Assembly (NCBI RefSeq): GCF_051014685.1
Contig: NW_027479261.1
Span: 62,001-126,000 of the forward strand
From: Ptiloglossa arizonensis
Taxonomy: Eukaryota; Arthropoda; Insecta; Hymenoptera; Colletidae
Direction: 5' to 3'
DNA: 64,000 bases
In this document: in pieces, positions 9,376-22,236 of the stretch
Layout of the letters: each line of letters starts with the position of its first letter
Numbering within the stretch: position 1 is the first letter of the stretch
Made by a program: the position numbers and the translations under genes
The notes under the pieces: model-generated
The model's database searches: none
Told to the model about the DNA's origin: nothing
The model's input: the letters and a program-made list of their open reading frames with translations, nothing else

Positions 9376-11319
9376 CGCAGGAGGAATTTTTGGGATGGGT
9401 CAATCCGTTCGCGAGATGTGGGAATTTGAAACCAAGAAATGGTTGAGAACGCAAAAATTTTTTCGCAATTCTGCTGCTCCAAACGTTTAACCAAAATGGC
9501 CTAGGGAAAGATTACACATACCTTTGTAATCGTGCGAGTTTATACTTTCAGACTCAACAGGAATCTTTGGGTTATGTCAATCCGTTCGCGAGATGTGGGA
9601 CTTTGAAGGCAAGAAATGGTTGACGGGGCAAAAAATTTTTCGCAATTCTGCTGCTCCAAACGCGAAACCAGAATGGCCTCGGGAAAAAGTACACATACCG
9701 TTGTAATCGGGCGAGTTTCTACTTTCAGATGCAATAGGAATTTTTGGGTTAGGTCAATCCGTTCGAGAGATATGGTAGTTTGAAGCCAAGAAATGGTTGA
9801 CAAGACAACAAATTTTTCGCACTTCTGCTGCTCCAATCGCTTAACCAGAATGGCCTAGGGAAAAAATACGCATACCGTTGTAATCGGGCGAGTTTCTACT
9901 TTCAGACGCAGCAGGAATTTTTGGGTTTGGTCAATCCGTTCGCGAGATATGGACTTTGAAGCTAAGGAGTGGTTGAGAAGACAACAAATTTTTCGCAATT
10001 CTGCTGCTCCAAACGCTTAACCAGGATGGCATAGGGAAAAAATACACATACCGTTGTAATCGGGCGAGTTTCTACTTTCAGACGCAACAGGAATTTTTGG
10101 GTTGGGTAAATCCGTTCGCGAGATATGGGAGTTTGAAGCCAAGAAATGGTTGAGAAGGCACAAAATTTTTCGCAATTCTGCTGGTCCAAACGCTTAACCA
10201 GAAAGGCCTAGGGAAAAAATACACATACCGCTGTAATCGTGCGAGTTTCTACTTTCAGACGCAACAGGAATTTTTGGGTTATGTCAATCCGTTCGCGAGA
10301 TATGGGAGTTTGAATCCAAGAAATGGTTGAGAAGGCAAAAAATTTTTGCAATTCTGCTGCTCCAAACGCTTAACCAGAATGGGCTAGGGAAAAAATGCAC
10401 ATACCGTTGTAATAGGGCGAGTTTCTACTTTCAGATGCAATAGGAATTTTTGGGTTAGGTCAATCCGTTCGCGAGATATGGGAGTTTGAAGCTAAGAAAT
10501 GGTTGAGAAGAGAACAAGTTTTTTGCAATTCTGCTGCTCCAAACGCTTAACCAGAATGGCCTAGGGAAAAAATGCACATACCGTTGTAATCGGGCGAGTT
10601 TCTACTTTCAGACGCAATAGGAATTTTTGGGTTAGGTCAATCCGTTCGCGAGATATGGGAGTTTGAAGCCAAGAAATGGTTGAGAACGCAAAAAATTTTT
10701 CGCATTTCTGCTGCTCCAAATGCTTAACCAGAAAGGCCTAGGGAGAAAATACACATACCGTTGTAATCCTGCGAGTTTCTACTTTCAGACGAAACAGGAA
10801 TTTGTGGGTTACGTCAATCCGTTCGCGAGATATGGGAGTATGAAGCCAAGAAATGGTTGACAGGGCAAAAAATTTTTCGCAATTCTGCTGATCCAAACGC
10901 TTAACCAGAATGGCCTAGGGAAAAAATACACATACCGTTGTAATCGGGCGAGTTTCCACTTTCAGATGCAATAGGAATTTTTGGGTTAGGTCAATCCGTT
11001 CGCGAGATATGGGAGTTTGAATCTAAGAAATGGTTGAGAAGAGAGTAAATTTTTCGCAATTCTGTTGCTCCAAACGCTTAACCAGAATGGCCTAGGGTAA
11101 AAATGCACATACCGTTGTTATCGGGCGAGTTTCTACTTTCAGACCCAGGAGGAATTTTTGGGATGGGTCAATCCGTTCGCGAGATGTGGGAATTTGAAGC
11201 CAAGAAATGGTTGAGAACGCAAAAATTTTTTCGCAATTCTGCTGCTCCAAACGTTTAACCAAAATGGCCTAGCGAAAGAATACACATACCTTTGTAATCG
11301 GGCGAGTTTATACTTTCAG
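9326..11319. repeat. 11-monomer block, copy 2 of duplication spaced 30 monomers
   Basis: This matches 4,018-6,014, including GAGAACAAGTTTTTTGC (about 10,510) and GTTGTAATCCTGCGAG (about 10,760). It has a private 1-bp deletion in AATTTTTGCAATTC at about 10,348, and GCCTAGCGAAAG near 11,267 where copy 1 has GCCTAGGGAAAG. Confidence 0.75.
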
Positions 11320-11633
11320 ACTCAACAGGAATTTTTGGGTTATGTCAATCCGTTCGCGAGATATGGGACTTTGAAGGCAAGAAATGGTTGACGGGGCAAA
11401 AAATTTTTCGCAATTCTGCTGCTCCAAACGCGAAACCAGAATGGCCTCGGGAAAAAGTACACATACCATTGTAATCGGGCGAGTTTCTACTTTCAGATGC
11501 AATAGGAATTTTTGGGTTAGGTCAATCCGTTCGAGAGATATGGTAGTTTGAAGCCAAGAAATGGTTGACAAGACAACAAATTTTTCGCACTTCTGCTGCT
11601 CCAATCGCTTAACCAGAATGGCCTAGGGAAAAA
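11197..11633. repeat. 3-monomer-spaced tandem duplication, copy 1
   Basis: This repeats at 11,728-12,164 at a spacing of exactly 531 bp (3 x 177). It carries the private change ACATACCATTGTAATC (about 11,461) and GCCTAGCGAAAG, both also present in copy 2, which shows direct descent. Confidence 0.85.
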
Positions 11634-11727
11634 ATACGCATACCGTTGTAATCGGGCGAGTTTCTACTTTCAGACGCAATAGGAATTTTTGGGTTAGGTC
11701 AATCCGTTCGCGAGATATGGGAGTTTG

Positions 11728-12164
11728 AAGCCAAGAAATGGTTGAGAACGCAAAAATTTTTTCGCAATTCTGCTGCTCCAAACGTTTAACCAAAATGGCC
11801 TAGCGAAAGAATACACATACCTTTGTAATCGGGCGAGTTTATACTTTCAGACTCAACAGGAATTTTTGGGTTATGTCAATCCGTTCGCGAGATATGGGAC
11901 TTTGAAGGCAAGAAATGGTTGACGGGGCAAAAAATTTTTCGCAATTCTGCTGCTCCAAACGCGAAACCAGAATGGCCTCGGGAAAAAGTACACATACCAT
12001 TGTAATCGGGCGAGTTTCTACTTTCAGATGCAATAGGAATTTTTGGGTTAGGTCAATCCGTTCGAGAGATATGGTAGTTTGAAGCCAAGAAATGGTTGAC
12101 AAGACAACAAATTTTTCGCACTTCTGCTGCTCCAATCGCTTAACCAGAATGGCCTAGGGAAAAA
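11728..12164. repeat. 3-monomer-spaced tandem duplication, copy 2
   Basis: This is identical to 11,197-11,633 wherever compared, including ACATACCATTG (about 11,992). Its monomer of entry begins with GGGTTAGGTC and GATATGGGAG, where copy 1 begins with GGGATGGGTC and GATGTGGGAA. This places the exchange point within the first ~50 bp of the monomer. Confidence 0.85.
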
Positions 12165-12247
12165 ATGCACATACCGTTGTAATCGGGCGAGTTTCTACTT
12201 TCAGATGCAATAGGAATTTGTAGGTTAGGTCAATCTGTTCGCGACAT

Positions 12248-13620
12248 ATGGAAGTTTGAAGCTAAGAAATGGTTGAGAAGAGAATAAATTTTTCGCATTT
12301 CTGCTGCTCCAAACGCTGAACCGGAATGGCCTAGGGAAAAAATGCACATACCGTTGTAATCGGGCGAGTTTCTACTTTCAGATGCAATAGGAATTTTTGG
12401 GTTAGGTCAATCCGTTCGCGAGATATGGGAGGTTGAAGCCAAGAAATGGTTGAGAAGGCAAAAATTTTTTCGCAATTCTGCTGATCCAAATGCTTAAGCA
12501 GATGGGCCTAGGGAAAAAATACACATACCGTTGTAATCGGGCGAGTTTCTACTTTCAGATGCAATAGGAATTTTTGGGTTACGTCAATCCGTTCGCGAGG
12601 TATGGGAGTTTGAAGCTAAGAAATGGTTGAGGAGAGAATAAATATTACCCAATTCTGCTGCTCCAAACGCTTAACCAGAATGGTATAGGGAAAAAATACG
12701 CATACCGTTGTAATCGGGCGAGTTTCTACTTTCAGGCGCAGCAGGAATTTTTGGGTTTGGTCAATCTGTTCGCGAGATATGGGACTTTGAAGCTAAGGAG
12801 TGGTGGAGAATACAACAAATTTTTCGCAATTCTGCTGCTCCAAACGCTTAACCAGAAAGGCCTAGGGAAAAAAAACACATACCGTTGTAATCGGGCAAGT
12901 TTCTACTTTCAGATGCAATACGAATTTTTTGGTTAGGTCAATCCGATCGCGTGATATGGGAGTTTGAAGCTAAGAAATGTTTGAGAAGGCAACAAATTTT
13001 TCGCAATTCTGCTGCTCCAAACGCGAAACCAGAATGGCCTAAGGAAAAAGTACACATACCGTTGTAATCGGGCGAGTTTCTACTTTCAGACGCAAAAGGA
13101 ATTTTTGGGATGGGTCAATCCGTTCGCGAGATGTGGGAATTTGAAGCCAAGAAATGGTTGAGAACGCAAAAAATTTTTCGCAATTCTGCTGCTCCAAACG
13201 CTTAACCAAAATGGCCTAGGGAAAGAATACACATACCTTTGTAATCGTGCGAGTTTATTCTTTCAGACGCAGCAGGAATTTTTGGGTTATGTCAATCCGT
13301 TCGCGAGATATGGGAGTTTGAAGGCAAGAAATGGGTGACAAGGCAAAAAATTTTTCGCAATTCTGCTGCTCCAAACGCGAACCCAGAATGGACTCGGGAA
13401 AAAGTACACATACCGTTGTAATCGGGCGAGTTTCTACTTTCAGATGCAATAGGAATTTTTGTGTTAGGTCAATCCCTTCGAGAGATATGGACTTTGACGC
13501 TAAGGAGTGGTTGAGAAGACAACAAATTTTTCGCAATTCTGCTGCTCCAAACGCTTAACCAGGATGGCATAGGGAAAAAATACACATACCGTTGTAATCG
13601 AGCGAGTTTCTACTTTCAGA
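12248..13620. repeat. 8-monomer block, copy 2 of duplication spaced 24 monomers
   Basis: This is near-identical to 8,003-9,375. It shares the diverged monomer (about 12,921, here GCGTGATATGGG), the GGAGAATACAAC monomer and the A8 run. Differences include TTTCAGGCGCAG at about 12,732 and CAATCCCTTCGAGAG at about 13,471. Confidence 0.85.
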
Positions 13621-15682
13621 CGCAACAGGAATTTTTGGGTTGGGAAAATCCGTTCGCGAGATATGGGAGTTTGAAGCCAAGAAATGGTTGAGAAGGCACA
13701 AAATTTTTCGCACTTCTGCTGCTCCAAACGCTTAACCAGAGAGGCCTAGGGAAAAAATACACATACCGTTGTAATCGTGCGAGTTTCTACTTTCAGACGC
13801 AACAGGAATTTTTGGGTTATGTCGATCCGTTCGCGAGATATGGAAATTTGAAACTAAGAAATGGTTGAGAAGAGAATAAATTTTACGCAATTCTGCTGCT
13901 CCAAACGCTTAACCAGAATGGCCTAGGGAAAAAATTCACATACCGTTGTAATCGGTCGAGTTTCTACTTTCAGATGCAATAGGAATTTTTGGCTTAGGTC
14001 AATCCGTTCGCGAGATATGGGAGTTTGAAGCTCAGAAATGGTTGAGAAGAGAATAAATTTTTCGCAATTCTGCTGCTCCAAACGCTTAACCAGAATGGTA
14101 TAGGGAAAAAATACGCATACCGTTGTAATCGGGCGAGTTTCTACTTTCAGACGCAGCAGGAATTTTTGGGTTTGGTCAATCCGTTCGCGAGATATGGGAC
14201 TTTGAAGCTAAGGAGTGGTGGAGAAGACAACAAATTTTTCGCAATTCTGCTGCTCCAAACGCTTAACCAGAATGGTATAGGGAAAAAATACACATACCGT
14301 TGAAATTGGGCGAGTCTCTACTTTCAGACGCAACAGGAATTTTTGGGTTGGGTCAATCCGTTCGCGAGATATGGGAGGTTGAAGCCAAGAAATGGTTGAG
14401 AAGGCAAAAAATTTTTCGCAATTCTGCTGCTCCAAACGCGAAACCAGAATGGCCTAGGGAAAAAATGCACATACCGTTGTAATCGTGCGAGTTTCTACTT
14501 TCAGACGCAACACGAATTTTTGGGTTATGTCAATCCGTTCGCGAGATATGGGAGTTTGAAGCCAAGAAATGGTTGGGAGGGCAAAAAATTTTTCGCACTT
14601 CTGCTGCTCCAACCGCTTAACCAGAAAGGCCTAGGGAAAAAATACACATACCGTTGTAATCATGCGAGTTTCTACTTTCAGACGCAACAGGAATTTTTGG
14701 GTTAGGTCAATCCGTTCGCGAGATATGGGAGGTTGAAGCCAAGAAATGGTTGAGAAGGCAAAAAATTTTTCGCAATTCTGCTGCTCCAAACGCGAAACCA
14801 GAATGGCCTAGGGAAAAAGTACACATACCGTTATAATCGGGCGAGTTTCTACTTTCAGACGCAAGAGGAATTTTTGGGATGGGTCAATCCGTTCGCGAGA
14901 TGTGGGAATTTGAAGCCAAGAAATGGTTGAGAACGCAAAAAATTTTTCGCAATTTTGCTGCTCCAAACGCTTAACCAAAATGGACTCTGGAAAAAGTACA
15001 CATACCGTTGTAATCGGGCGAGTTTCTACTTTCAGACGCAACAGGAATTTTTGGGTTGTGTCAATCCGTTCGCGAGATATGGGAGTTTGAAGCCAAGAAA
15101 TGGTTGAGAAGAGAATAAATTTTACGCAATTCTGCTGCTCCAAACGCTTAACCAGAATGGCCTAGGGGAAAAATACGCATACCGTTGTAATCGGGCGAGT
15201 TTCTACTTTCAGACGCAGCAGGAATTTTTCAGTTTGGTCAATCCGTTCGCGAGATATGGGACTTTGAAGCTAAGGAGTGGTGGAGAAGACAACACATTTT
15301 TCGCAATTCTGCTGCTCCAAACGCTTAACCAGAATGGTATAGGGAGAAAATACGCATACCGTTGTAATCGGGCGAGTTTCTACTTTCAGACGCAACAGGA
15401 ATTTCTGGGTTATGTCAATCCGTTCGCGAGATATGGGACTTTGAAGCTAAGGAGTGGTGGAGAAGACAACAAATTTTTCGCAATTCTGCTGCTCTAAACG
15501 CTTAACCGGAATGGCCTAGAGAAAAAATGCACATACCGTTGTAATCGGGCGAGTTTCTACTTTCAGACGCAACAGGAATTTTTGGGTTGTGCTAATCCGT
15601 TCGCGAGATATGGAAGTTTGAAGCCAAGAAATGGTTGAGAAGAGAATAAATTTTTCGCAATTCTGCTGCTCCAAACGCTTAA

Positions 15683-17109
15683 CCGGAATGGCCTAGGGAA
15701 AAAATGCACATACCGTTGTAATCGGGCGAGTTTCTACTTTCAGATGCAATAGGAATTTTTGGGTTAGGTCAATCCGTTCGCGAGATATGGGAGTTTGAAG
15801 CCAAGAAATGGTTGACAAGACAACAAATTTTTCGCACTTCTGCTGCTCCAATCGCTTAACCAGAATGGCCTAGGGAAAAAATACGCATACCGCTGTAATC
15901 GGGCGAGTTTCTACTTTCAGACGCAGCAGGAATTTTTGGGTTTGGTCTAACCGTTCGCGAGATATGTGAGTTTGAAGCCAAGAAATGGTTGAGAGGGCAA
16001 ACAATTTTTCGCAATTCTGCTGCTCCAAACGCGAAACCACAATGGCCTAGGGAAAAAGTACACATACCGTTGTAATCGGGCGAGTTTCTACTTTCAGACG
16101 CAACAGGAATTTTTGGGTTGTGTCAACCCGTGCGCGAGATATGGAAGTTTGAAGCCAAGAAATGGTTGAGAAGAGAATAAATTTTTGGCAATTCTGCTGC
16201 TCCAAACGCTTAACCAGCATGGCCTAGGGAAAAAATGCACATACCGTTGTAATCGGGCGAGTTTCTACTTTCAGATGGAATAGGAATTTTTGGGTTAGGT
16301 CAATCCGTTCGCGAGATATGGGAGATTGAAGCTAAGAAACGGTTGAGAAGAGAACGAATTTTTTGCAATTCTGCTGATCCAAACGCTTAACCAGAATGGC
16401 CTAGGGAAAAAATACACATACCGTTGTAATCGGGCGAGTTTCTACTTTCAGATGCAATAGGAATTTTTGGGTTAGGTCAATCCGTTCGCGAGATATGGGA
16501 GTTTGAAGCTAAGAAATGGTTGAGAAGAGAACAAATTTTTTGCAATTCTGCTGCTCCAAACGCTTAACCAGAATGGTATAGGGAAAAAATACACATACCG
16601 TTGTAATCGAGCGAGTTTCTACTTTCAGACGCAACAGGAATTTTTGGGTTGGGAAAATCCGTTCGCGAGATATGGGAGTTTGAAGCCAAGAAATGGTTGA
16701 GAAGGCACAAAGTTTTTCGCACTTCTGCTGCTCCAAACGCTTAACCAGAAAGGCCTAGGGAAAAAATACACATACCGTTGTAATCGTGCGAGTTTCTACT
16801 TTCAGACGCAACAGGAATTTTTGGGTTATGTCAATCCGTTCGCGAGATATGGGACTTTGAAGCTAAGGAGTGGTGGAGAAGACAACAAATTTTTCGCAAT
16901 TCTGCTGCTCCAAACGCTTAACCAGAATGGTATAGGGAGAAAATACGCATACCGTTGTAATCGGGCGAGTTTCTACTTTCAGACGCAGCAGGAATTTTTG
17001 GGTTTGGTCAATCCGTTCGCGAGATATGGGACTTTGAAGCTAAGGAGTGGTGGAGAAGACAACAAATTTTTCGCAATTCTGCTGCTCCAAACGCTTAACC
17101 AGAATGGCC
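15683..17109. repeat. Adjacent 8-monomer tandem duplication, copy 1
   Basis: This unit is followed directly by a copy at 17,099-18,525, at a spacing of exactly 1,416 bp (8 x 177). It includes TTGGTCTAACCG, GAGAGGGCAAACAATTT, GTCAACCCGTGCGCGAG, CAGATGGAATAGG and GGAGATTGAAGC, all reproduced in copy 2. The two copies overlap by about 10 bp of shared sequence at the junction, as expected for a tandem duplication by unequal exchange. Confidence 0.9.
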
Positions 17110-17167
17110 TAGGGAAAAAATGCACATACCGTTGTAATCGGGCGAGTTTCTACTTTCAGATGCAATA
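16991..17167 (+). repeat. Reference class B monomer (177 bp)
   Basis: This is a complete monomer of class B, recognised by GCTAAGGAGTGGTGGAGAAG in place of the class A GCCAAGAAATGGTTGAGAAG, usually preceded by GGGACTTTGAA and GGGTTTGGTC. Many class B copies also carry GGTATAGGG instead of GGCCTAGGG, and TACGCATACCG instead of TACACATACCG. The changes remove the stop codons, so class B reads open for all 59 codons and runs of two or three class B copies give longer open frames. Class B is sparse before about 14 kb (for example 1,068, 6,907, 8,499) and common after it. Confidence 0.85.
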
Positions 17168-18525
17168 GGAATTTTTGGGTTAGGTCAATCCGTTCGCGAG
17201 ATATGGGAGTTTGAAGCCAAGAAATGGTTGACAAGACAACAAATTTTTCGCACTTCTGCTGCTCCAATCGCTTAACCAGAATGGCCTAGGGAAAAAATAC
17301 GCATACCGCTGTAATCGGGCGAGTTTCTACTTTCAGACGCAGCAGGAATTTTTGGGTTTGGTCTAACCGTTCGCGAGATATGTGAGTTTGAAGCCAAGAA
17401 ATGGTTGAGAGGGCAAACAATTTTTCGCAATTCTGCTGCTCCAAACGCGAAACCACAATGGCCTAGGGAAAAAGTACACATACCGTTGTAATCGGGCGAG
17501 TTTCTACTTTCAGACGCAACAGGAATTTTTGGGTTGTGTCAACCCGTGCGCGAGATATGGAAGTTTGAAGCCAAGAAATGGTTGAGAAGAGAATAAATTT
17601 TTGGCAATTCTGCTGCTCCAAACGCTTAACCAGCATGGCCTAGGGAAAAAATGCACATACCGTTGTAATCGGGCGAGTTTCTACTTTCAGATGGAATAGG
17701 AATTTTTGGGTTAGGTCAATCCGTTCGCGAGATATGGGAGATTGAAGCTAAGAAACGGTTGAGAAGAGAACGAATTTTTTGCAATTCTGCTGATCCAAAC
17801 GCTTAACCAGAATGGCCTAGGGAAAAAATACACATACCGTTGTAATCGGGCGAGTTTCTACTTTCAGATGCAATAGGAATTTTTGGGTTAGGTCAATCCG
17901 TTCGCGAGATATGGGAGTTTGAAGCTAAGAAATGGTTGAGAAGAGAACAAATTTTTTGCAATTCTGCTGCTCCAAACGCTTAACCAGAATGGTATAGGGA
18001 AAAAATACACATACCGTTGTAATCGAGCGAGTTTCTACTTTCAGACGCAACAGGAATTTTTGGGTTGGGAAAATCCGTTCGCGAGATATGGGAGTTTGAA
18101 GCCAAGAAATGGTTGAGAAGGCACAAAGTTTTTCGCACTTCTGCTGCTCCAAACGCTTAACCAGAAAGGCCTAGGGAAAAAATACACATACCGTTGTAAT
18201 CGTGCGAGTTTCTACTTTCAGACGCAACAGGAATTTTTGGGTTATGTCAATCCGTTCGCGAGATATGGGACTTTGAAGCTAAGGAGTGGTGGAGAAGACA
18301 ACAAATTTTTCGCAATTCTGCTGCTCCAAACGCTTAACCAGAATGGTATAGGGAGAAAATACGCATACCGTTGTAATCGGGCGAGTTTCTACTTTCAGAC
18401 GCAGCAGGAATTTTTGGGTTTGGTCAATCCGTTCGCGAGATATGGGACTTTGAAGCTAAGGAGTGGTGGAGAAGACAACAAATTTTTCGCAATTCTGCTG
18501 CTCCAAACGCTTAACCAGAATGGCC
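17099..18525. repeat. Adjacent 8-monomer tandem duplication, copy 2
   Basis: This matches 15,683-17,109 at every diagnostic point compared, including GTCAACCCGTGCGCGAG (about 17,537) and GGAGATTGAAGC (about 17,737). It ends where GGCCTAGGGGAAAAATGC replaces GGCCTAGGGAAAAAATGC. A partial third copy lies at about 18,700-19,300 (spacing 1,593 bp) but has GTCAATCCG and GGAGTTTGAAGC, so it descends from an older version. Confidence 0.9.
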
Positions 18526-20177
18526 TAGGGGAAAAATGCACATACCGTTGTAATCGGGCGAGTTTCTACTTTCAGATGCAATACGAATTTTTGGGTTAGG
18601 CTAATCCGTTCGCGAGATATGGAAGTTTGAAGCTAAGAAATGGTTGAGAAGAGAATTAATTTTTCGCATTTCTGCTGCTCCAAACGCTTAACCGGAATGG
18701 CCTAGGGAAAAAATGCACATACCGTTGTAATCGGGCGAGTTTCTACTTTCAGATGCAATAGGAATTTTTGGGTTAGGTCAATCCGTTCGCGAGATATGGG
18801 AGTTTGAAGCCAAGAAATGGTTGACAAGACAACAAATTTTTCGCACTTCTGCTGCTCCAATCGCTTAACCAGAATGGCCTAGGGAAAAAATACGCATACC
18901 GCTGTAATCGGGCGAGTTTCTACTTTCAGACGCAGCAGGAATTTTTGGGTTTGGTCTAACCGTTCGCGAGATATGTGAGTTTGAAGCCAAGAAATGGTTG
19001 AGAGGGCAAACAATTTTTCGCAATTCTGCTGCTCCAAACGCGAAACCACAATGGCCTAGGGAAAAAGTACACATACCGTTGTAATCGGGCGAGTTTCTAC
19101 TTTCAGACGCAACAGGAATTTTTGGGTTGTGTCAATCCGTTCGCGAGATATGGAAGTTTGAAGCCAAGAAATGGTTGAGAAGAGAATAAATTTTTGGCAA
19201 TTCTGCTGCTCCAAACGCTTAACCAGCATGGCCTAGGGAAAAAATGCACATACCGTTGTAATCGGGCGAGTTTCTACTTTCAGATGCAATAGGAATTTTT
19301 GGGTTAGGCGAATCCGTTCGCGAGATATGGGAGTTTGAAGCTAAGAAACGGTTGAGAAGAGAACGAATTTTTTGCAATTCTGCTGATCCAAACGCTTAAC
19401 CAGAATGGCCTAGGGAAAAAATACACATACCGTTGTAATCGGGCGAGTTTCTACTTTCAGATGCAATAGGAATTTTTGGGTTAGGTCAATCCGTTCGCGA
19501 GATATGGGAGTTTGAAGCTACGAAATGGTTGAGAAGAGAACAAATTTTTTGCAATTCTGCTGCTCCAAACGCTTAACCAGAATGGCCTAGGGGAAAAATA
19601 CACATACCGTTGTAATCGGGCGAGTTTCTACTTTCAGATGCAATACGAATTTTTGGGTTAGGTCAATCCGTTCGCGAGATATGGAAGTTTGAAACTAAGA
19701 AATGGTTGAGAAGAGAATAAATTTTACGCAATTCTGCTGCTCCAAACGCTTAACCAGAATGGCCTAGGGAAAAAATACACATACCGTTGTAATCGGGCGA
19801 GTTTCTACTTTCAGATGCAATACGAATTTTTGGGTTAGGTCAATCCGTTCGCCAGATATGGAAGTTTGAATCTAAGAAATGGTTGAGAAGAGAATAAATT
19901 TTTCGCACTTCTGCTGCTCCAAACGCTTAACCGGAATGGCCTAGGGAAAAAATGCACATACCGTTGTAATCGGCCGAGTTTCTACTTTCATATGCAATAG
20001 GAATTTTTGGTTTAGGTCAATCAGTTCGCGAGATATGGGACTTTGAAGCTAAGGAGTGGTGGAGAAGACAACAAATTTTTCGCAATTCTGCTGCTCCAAA
20101 CGCTTAACCAGAATGGTATAGGGAAAAAATACGCATACCGTTGTAATCGGGCGAGTTTCTACTTTCAGACGCAGCAG

Positions 20178-20531
20178 GAATTTTTGGGTTTGGTCAATCC
20201 GTTCGCGAGATATGGGACTTTGAAGCTAAGGAGTGGTGGAGAAGACAACAAATTTTTCGCAATTCTGCTGCTCCCAACGCTTAACCAGAATGGTATATGG
20301 GAAAAAATACGCATACCGTTGTATTCGGGCGAGTTTCTACTTTCAGACGCAGTAGGAATTTTTGGGTTTGGTCAAACGTTCGCGAGATATGGGACTTTGA
20401 AGCTAAGGAGTGGTGGAGAAGACAACAAATTTTTCGCAATTCTGCTGCTCCAAACGCTTAACCAGAATGGTATAGGGAAAAAATACACATACCGTTGAAA
20501 TTGGGCGAGTCTCTACTTTCAGACGCAACAG
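20178..20531 (+). repeat. Monomer pair with offsetting +1 and -1 indels
   Basis: At about 20,294-20,301 the sequence reads GGTATATGGGAAAA, with one base more than the usual GGTATAGGGAAAA. At about 20,371 it reads GGTCAAACGTTCGCG, one base fewer than GGTCAATCCGTTCGCG. The register checks confirm +1 then -1. The 177-bp phase is restored within about 80 bp. It is the only insertion I located in the window. Confidence 0.8.
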
Positions 20532-20892
20532 TAATTTTTGGGTTGGGTCAATCCGTTCGCGAGATATGGGAGTTTGAAGCCAAGAAATGGTTGAGAAGGC
20601 ACAAAATTTTTCGCACTTCTGCGGCTCCAAACGCTTAACCAGAATGGCATAGGGAAAAAATACACATACCGTTGTAACCGTGCGTGTTTCTACTTTCAGA
20701 CGCAACAGAATTTTTTGGGTTGGGTCAATCCGTTCGCGAGATATGGAAGTTTGAAGCTAAGGAGTGGTGGAGAAGACAACAAATTTTTCGCAATTCTGCT
20801 GCTCCAAACGCCTAACCAGAATGGCCTAGGGTAAAAATACACATACCGTTGTAATCGGCCGAGTTTCTACTTTCAGATGCAATACGAATTTT

Positions 20893-22236
20893 TGGGTTAG
20901 GTCAATCCGTTCGCCAGATATGGAAGTTTGAATCTAAGAAATGGTTGAGAAGAGAATAAATTTTTCGCACTTCTGCTGCTCCAAACGCTTAACCGGAATG
21001 GCCTAGGGAAAAAATGGACATACCGTTGTAATCCAGCGAGTTTCTACTTTCAGATGCAATAGGATTTTGGGTTAGGTAAATCCGTTCGCGAGATGTGGGA
21101 GTTTGAAGCCAAGAAATGGTTGACAAGACAACAAATTTTTCGCGATTCTGCTGCTCCAAACGCTTAACCAGAATGGTATAGGGAGAAAATACGCATACCG
21201 TTGTAATGGGGCGCGTTTCTACTTTCAGACGCAGCAGGAATTTTTGGGTTTGATCAATCCGTTCGCGAGATATGGGACTTTGAAGCTAAGGAGTGGTGGA
21301 GAAGACAACAAATTTTTCGCAATTCTGCTGCTCCAAACGCTTAACCAGAATGGTATAGGGAAAAAATACACATACAGTTGAAATTGGGCGAGTCTCTACT
21401 TTCAGACGCAACAGGAAGTTTTGGGTTGGGTCAATCCGTTCGCGAGATATGGGAGTTTGAAACCAAGAAATGGTTGAGAAGGCACAAAATTTTTCGCACT
21501 TCTGCGGCTCCAAACGCTTAACCAGAAAGGCCTAGGGAAAAAATACACATACCGTTGTAATCGGGCGAGTTTCTACTTGCAGACGCAGCAGGAATTTTTG
21601 GGTTTGGTCTAACCGTTCGCGAGATATGTGAGTTTGAAGCCAAGAAATGGTTGAGAGGGCAAAAAATTTTTCGCAATTCTGCTGCTCCAAACGCGAAACC
21701 ACAATGGCCTAGGGAAAAAGTACACATACCGTTGTAATCGGGCGAGTTTCTACTTTCAGACGCAACAGGAATTTTTGGGTTGTGTCAATCCGTTCGCGAG
21801 ATATGGAAGTTTGAAGCCAAGAAATGGTTGAGAAGAGAATAAATTTTTGGCAATTCTGCTGCTCCAAACGCTTAACCAGCATGGCCTAGGGAAAAAATGC
21901 ACATACCGTTGTAATCGGGCGAGTTTCTACTTTCAGATGCAATAGGAATTTTTGGGTTAGGTCAATCCGTTCGCGAGATATGGGAGTTTGAAGCTAAGAA
22001 ACGGTTGAGAAGAGAACGAATTTTTTGCAATTCTGCTGATCCAAACGCTTAACCAGAATGGCCTAGGGAAAAAATACACATACCGTTGTAATCGGGCGAG
22101 TTTCTTCTTTCAGATGCAATAGGAATTTTTGGGTTAGGTCAATCCGTTCGCGAGATATGGGAGTTGGAAGCTAAGAAATGGTTGAGAAGAGAACAAATTT
22201 TTTGCAATTCTGCTGCTCCAAACGCTTAACCAGAAT
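20893..22236. repeat. 7.6-monomer block, copy 1 of duplication spaced 27 monomers
   Basis: This matches 25,670-27,015 at a spacing of 4,777 bp, becoming 4,779 bp after a 2-bp deletion at about 21,061 in this copy (AGGATTTTGGG). Shared rare variants are AAAATGGACATACCG, TTTGATCAATCCG, CATACAGTTGAAATTGG, GGAAGTTTTGGG, TCTACTTGCAGACGC, GTTTCTTCTTTCAG and GGAGTTGGAAGC. Confidence 0.85.

Larger units (their letters stand above)
1..15150. repeat. Array zone 1: left subtype set
   Basis: This zone is marked by variants that are absent or rare farther right. These are GATGTGGGAATTTG, GAGAACGCAAAAA, GGTTGACGGGGC, CTGGTCCAAACG with ACCGCTGTAATCGTGC, and TTCGAGAGATATGG. It also holds a 1-bp deletion (GATATGGACTTTG instead of GATATGGGACTTTG) at about 2,521, 4,644, 7,650, 9,246, 9,952 and 13,490. 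Class B copies are few. The zone is built from repeated blocks of about 7 to 11 monomers reused in changing order. Confidence 0.75.
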
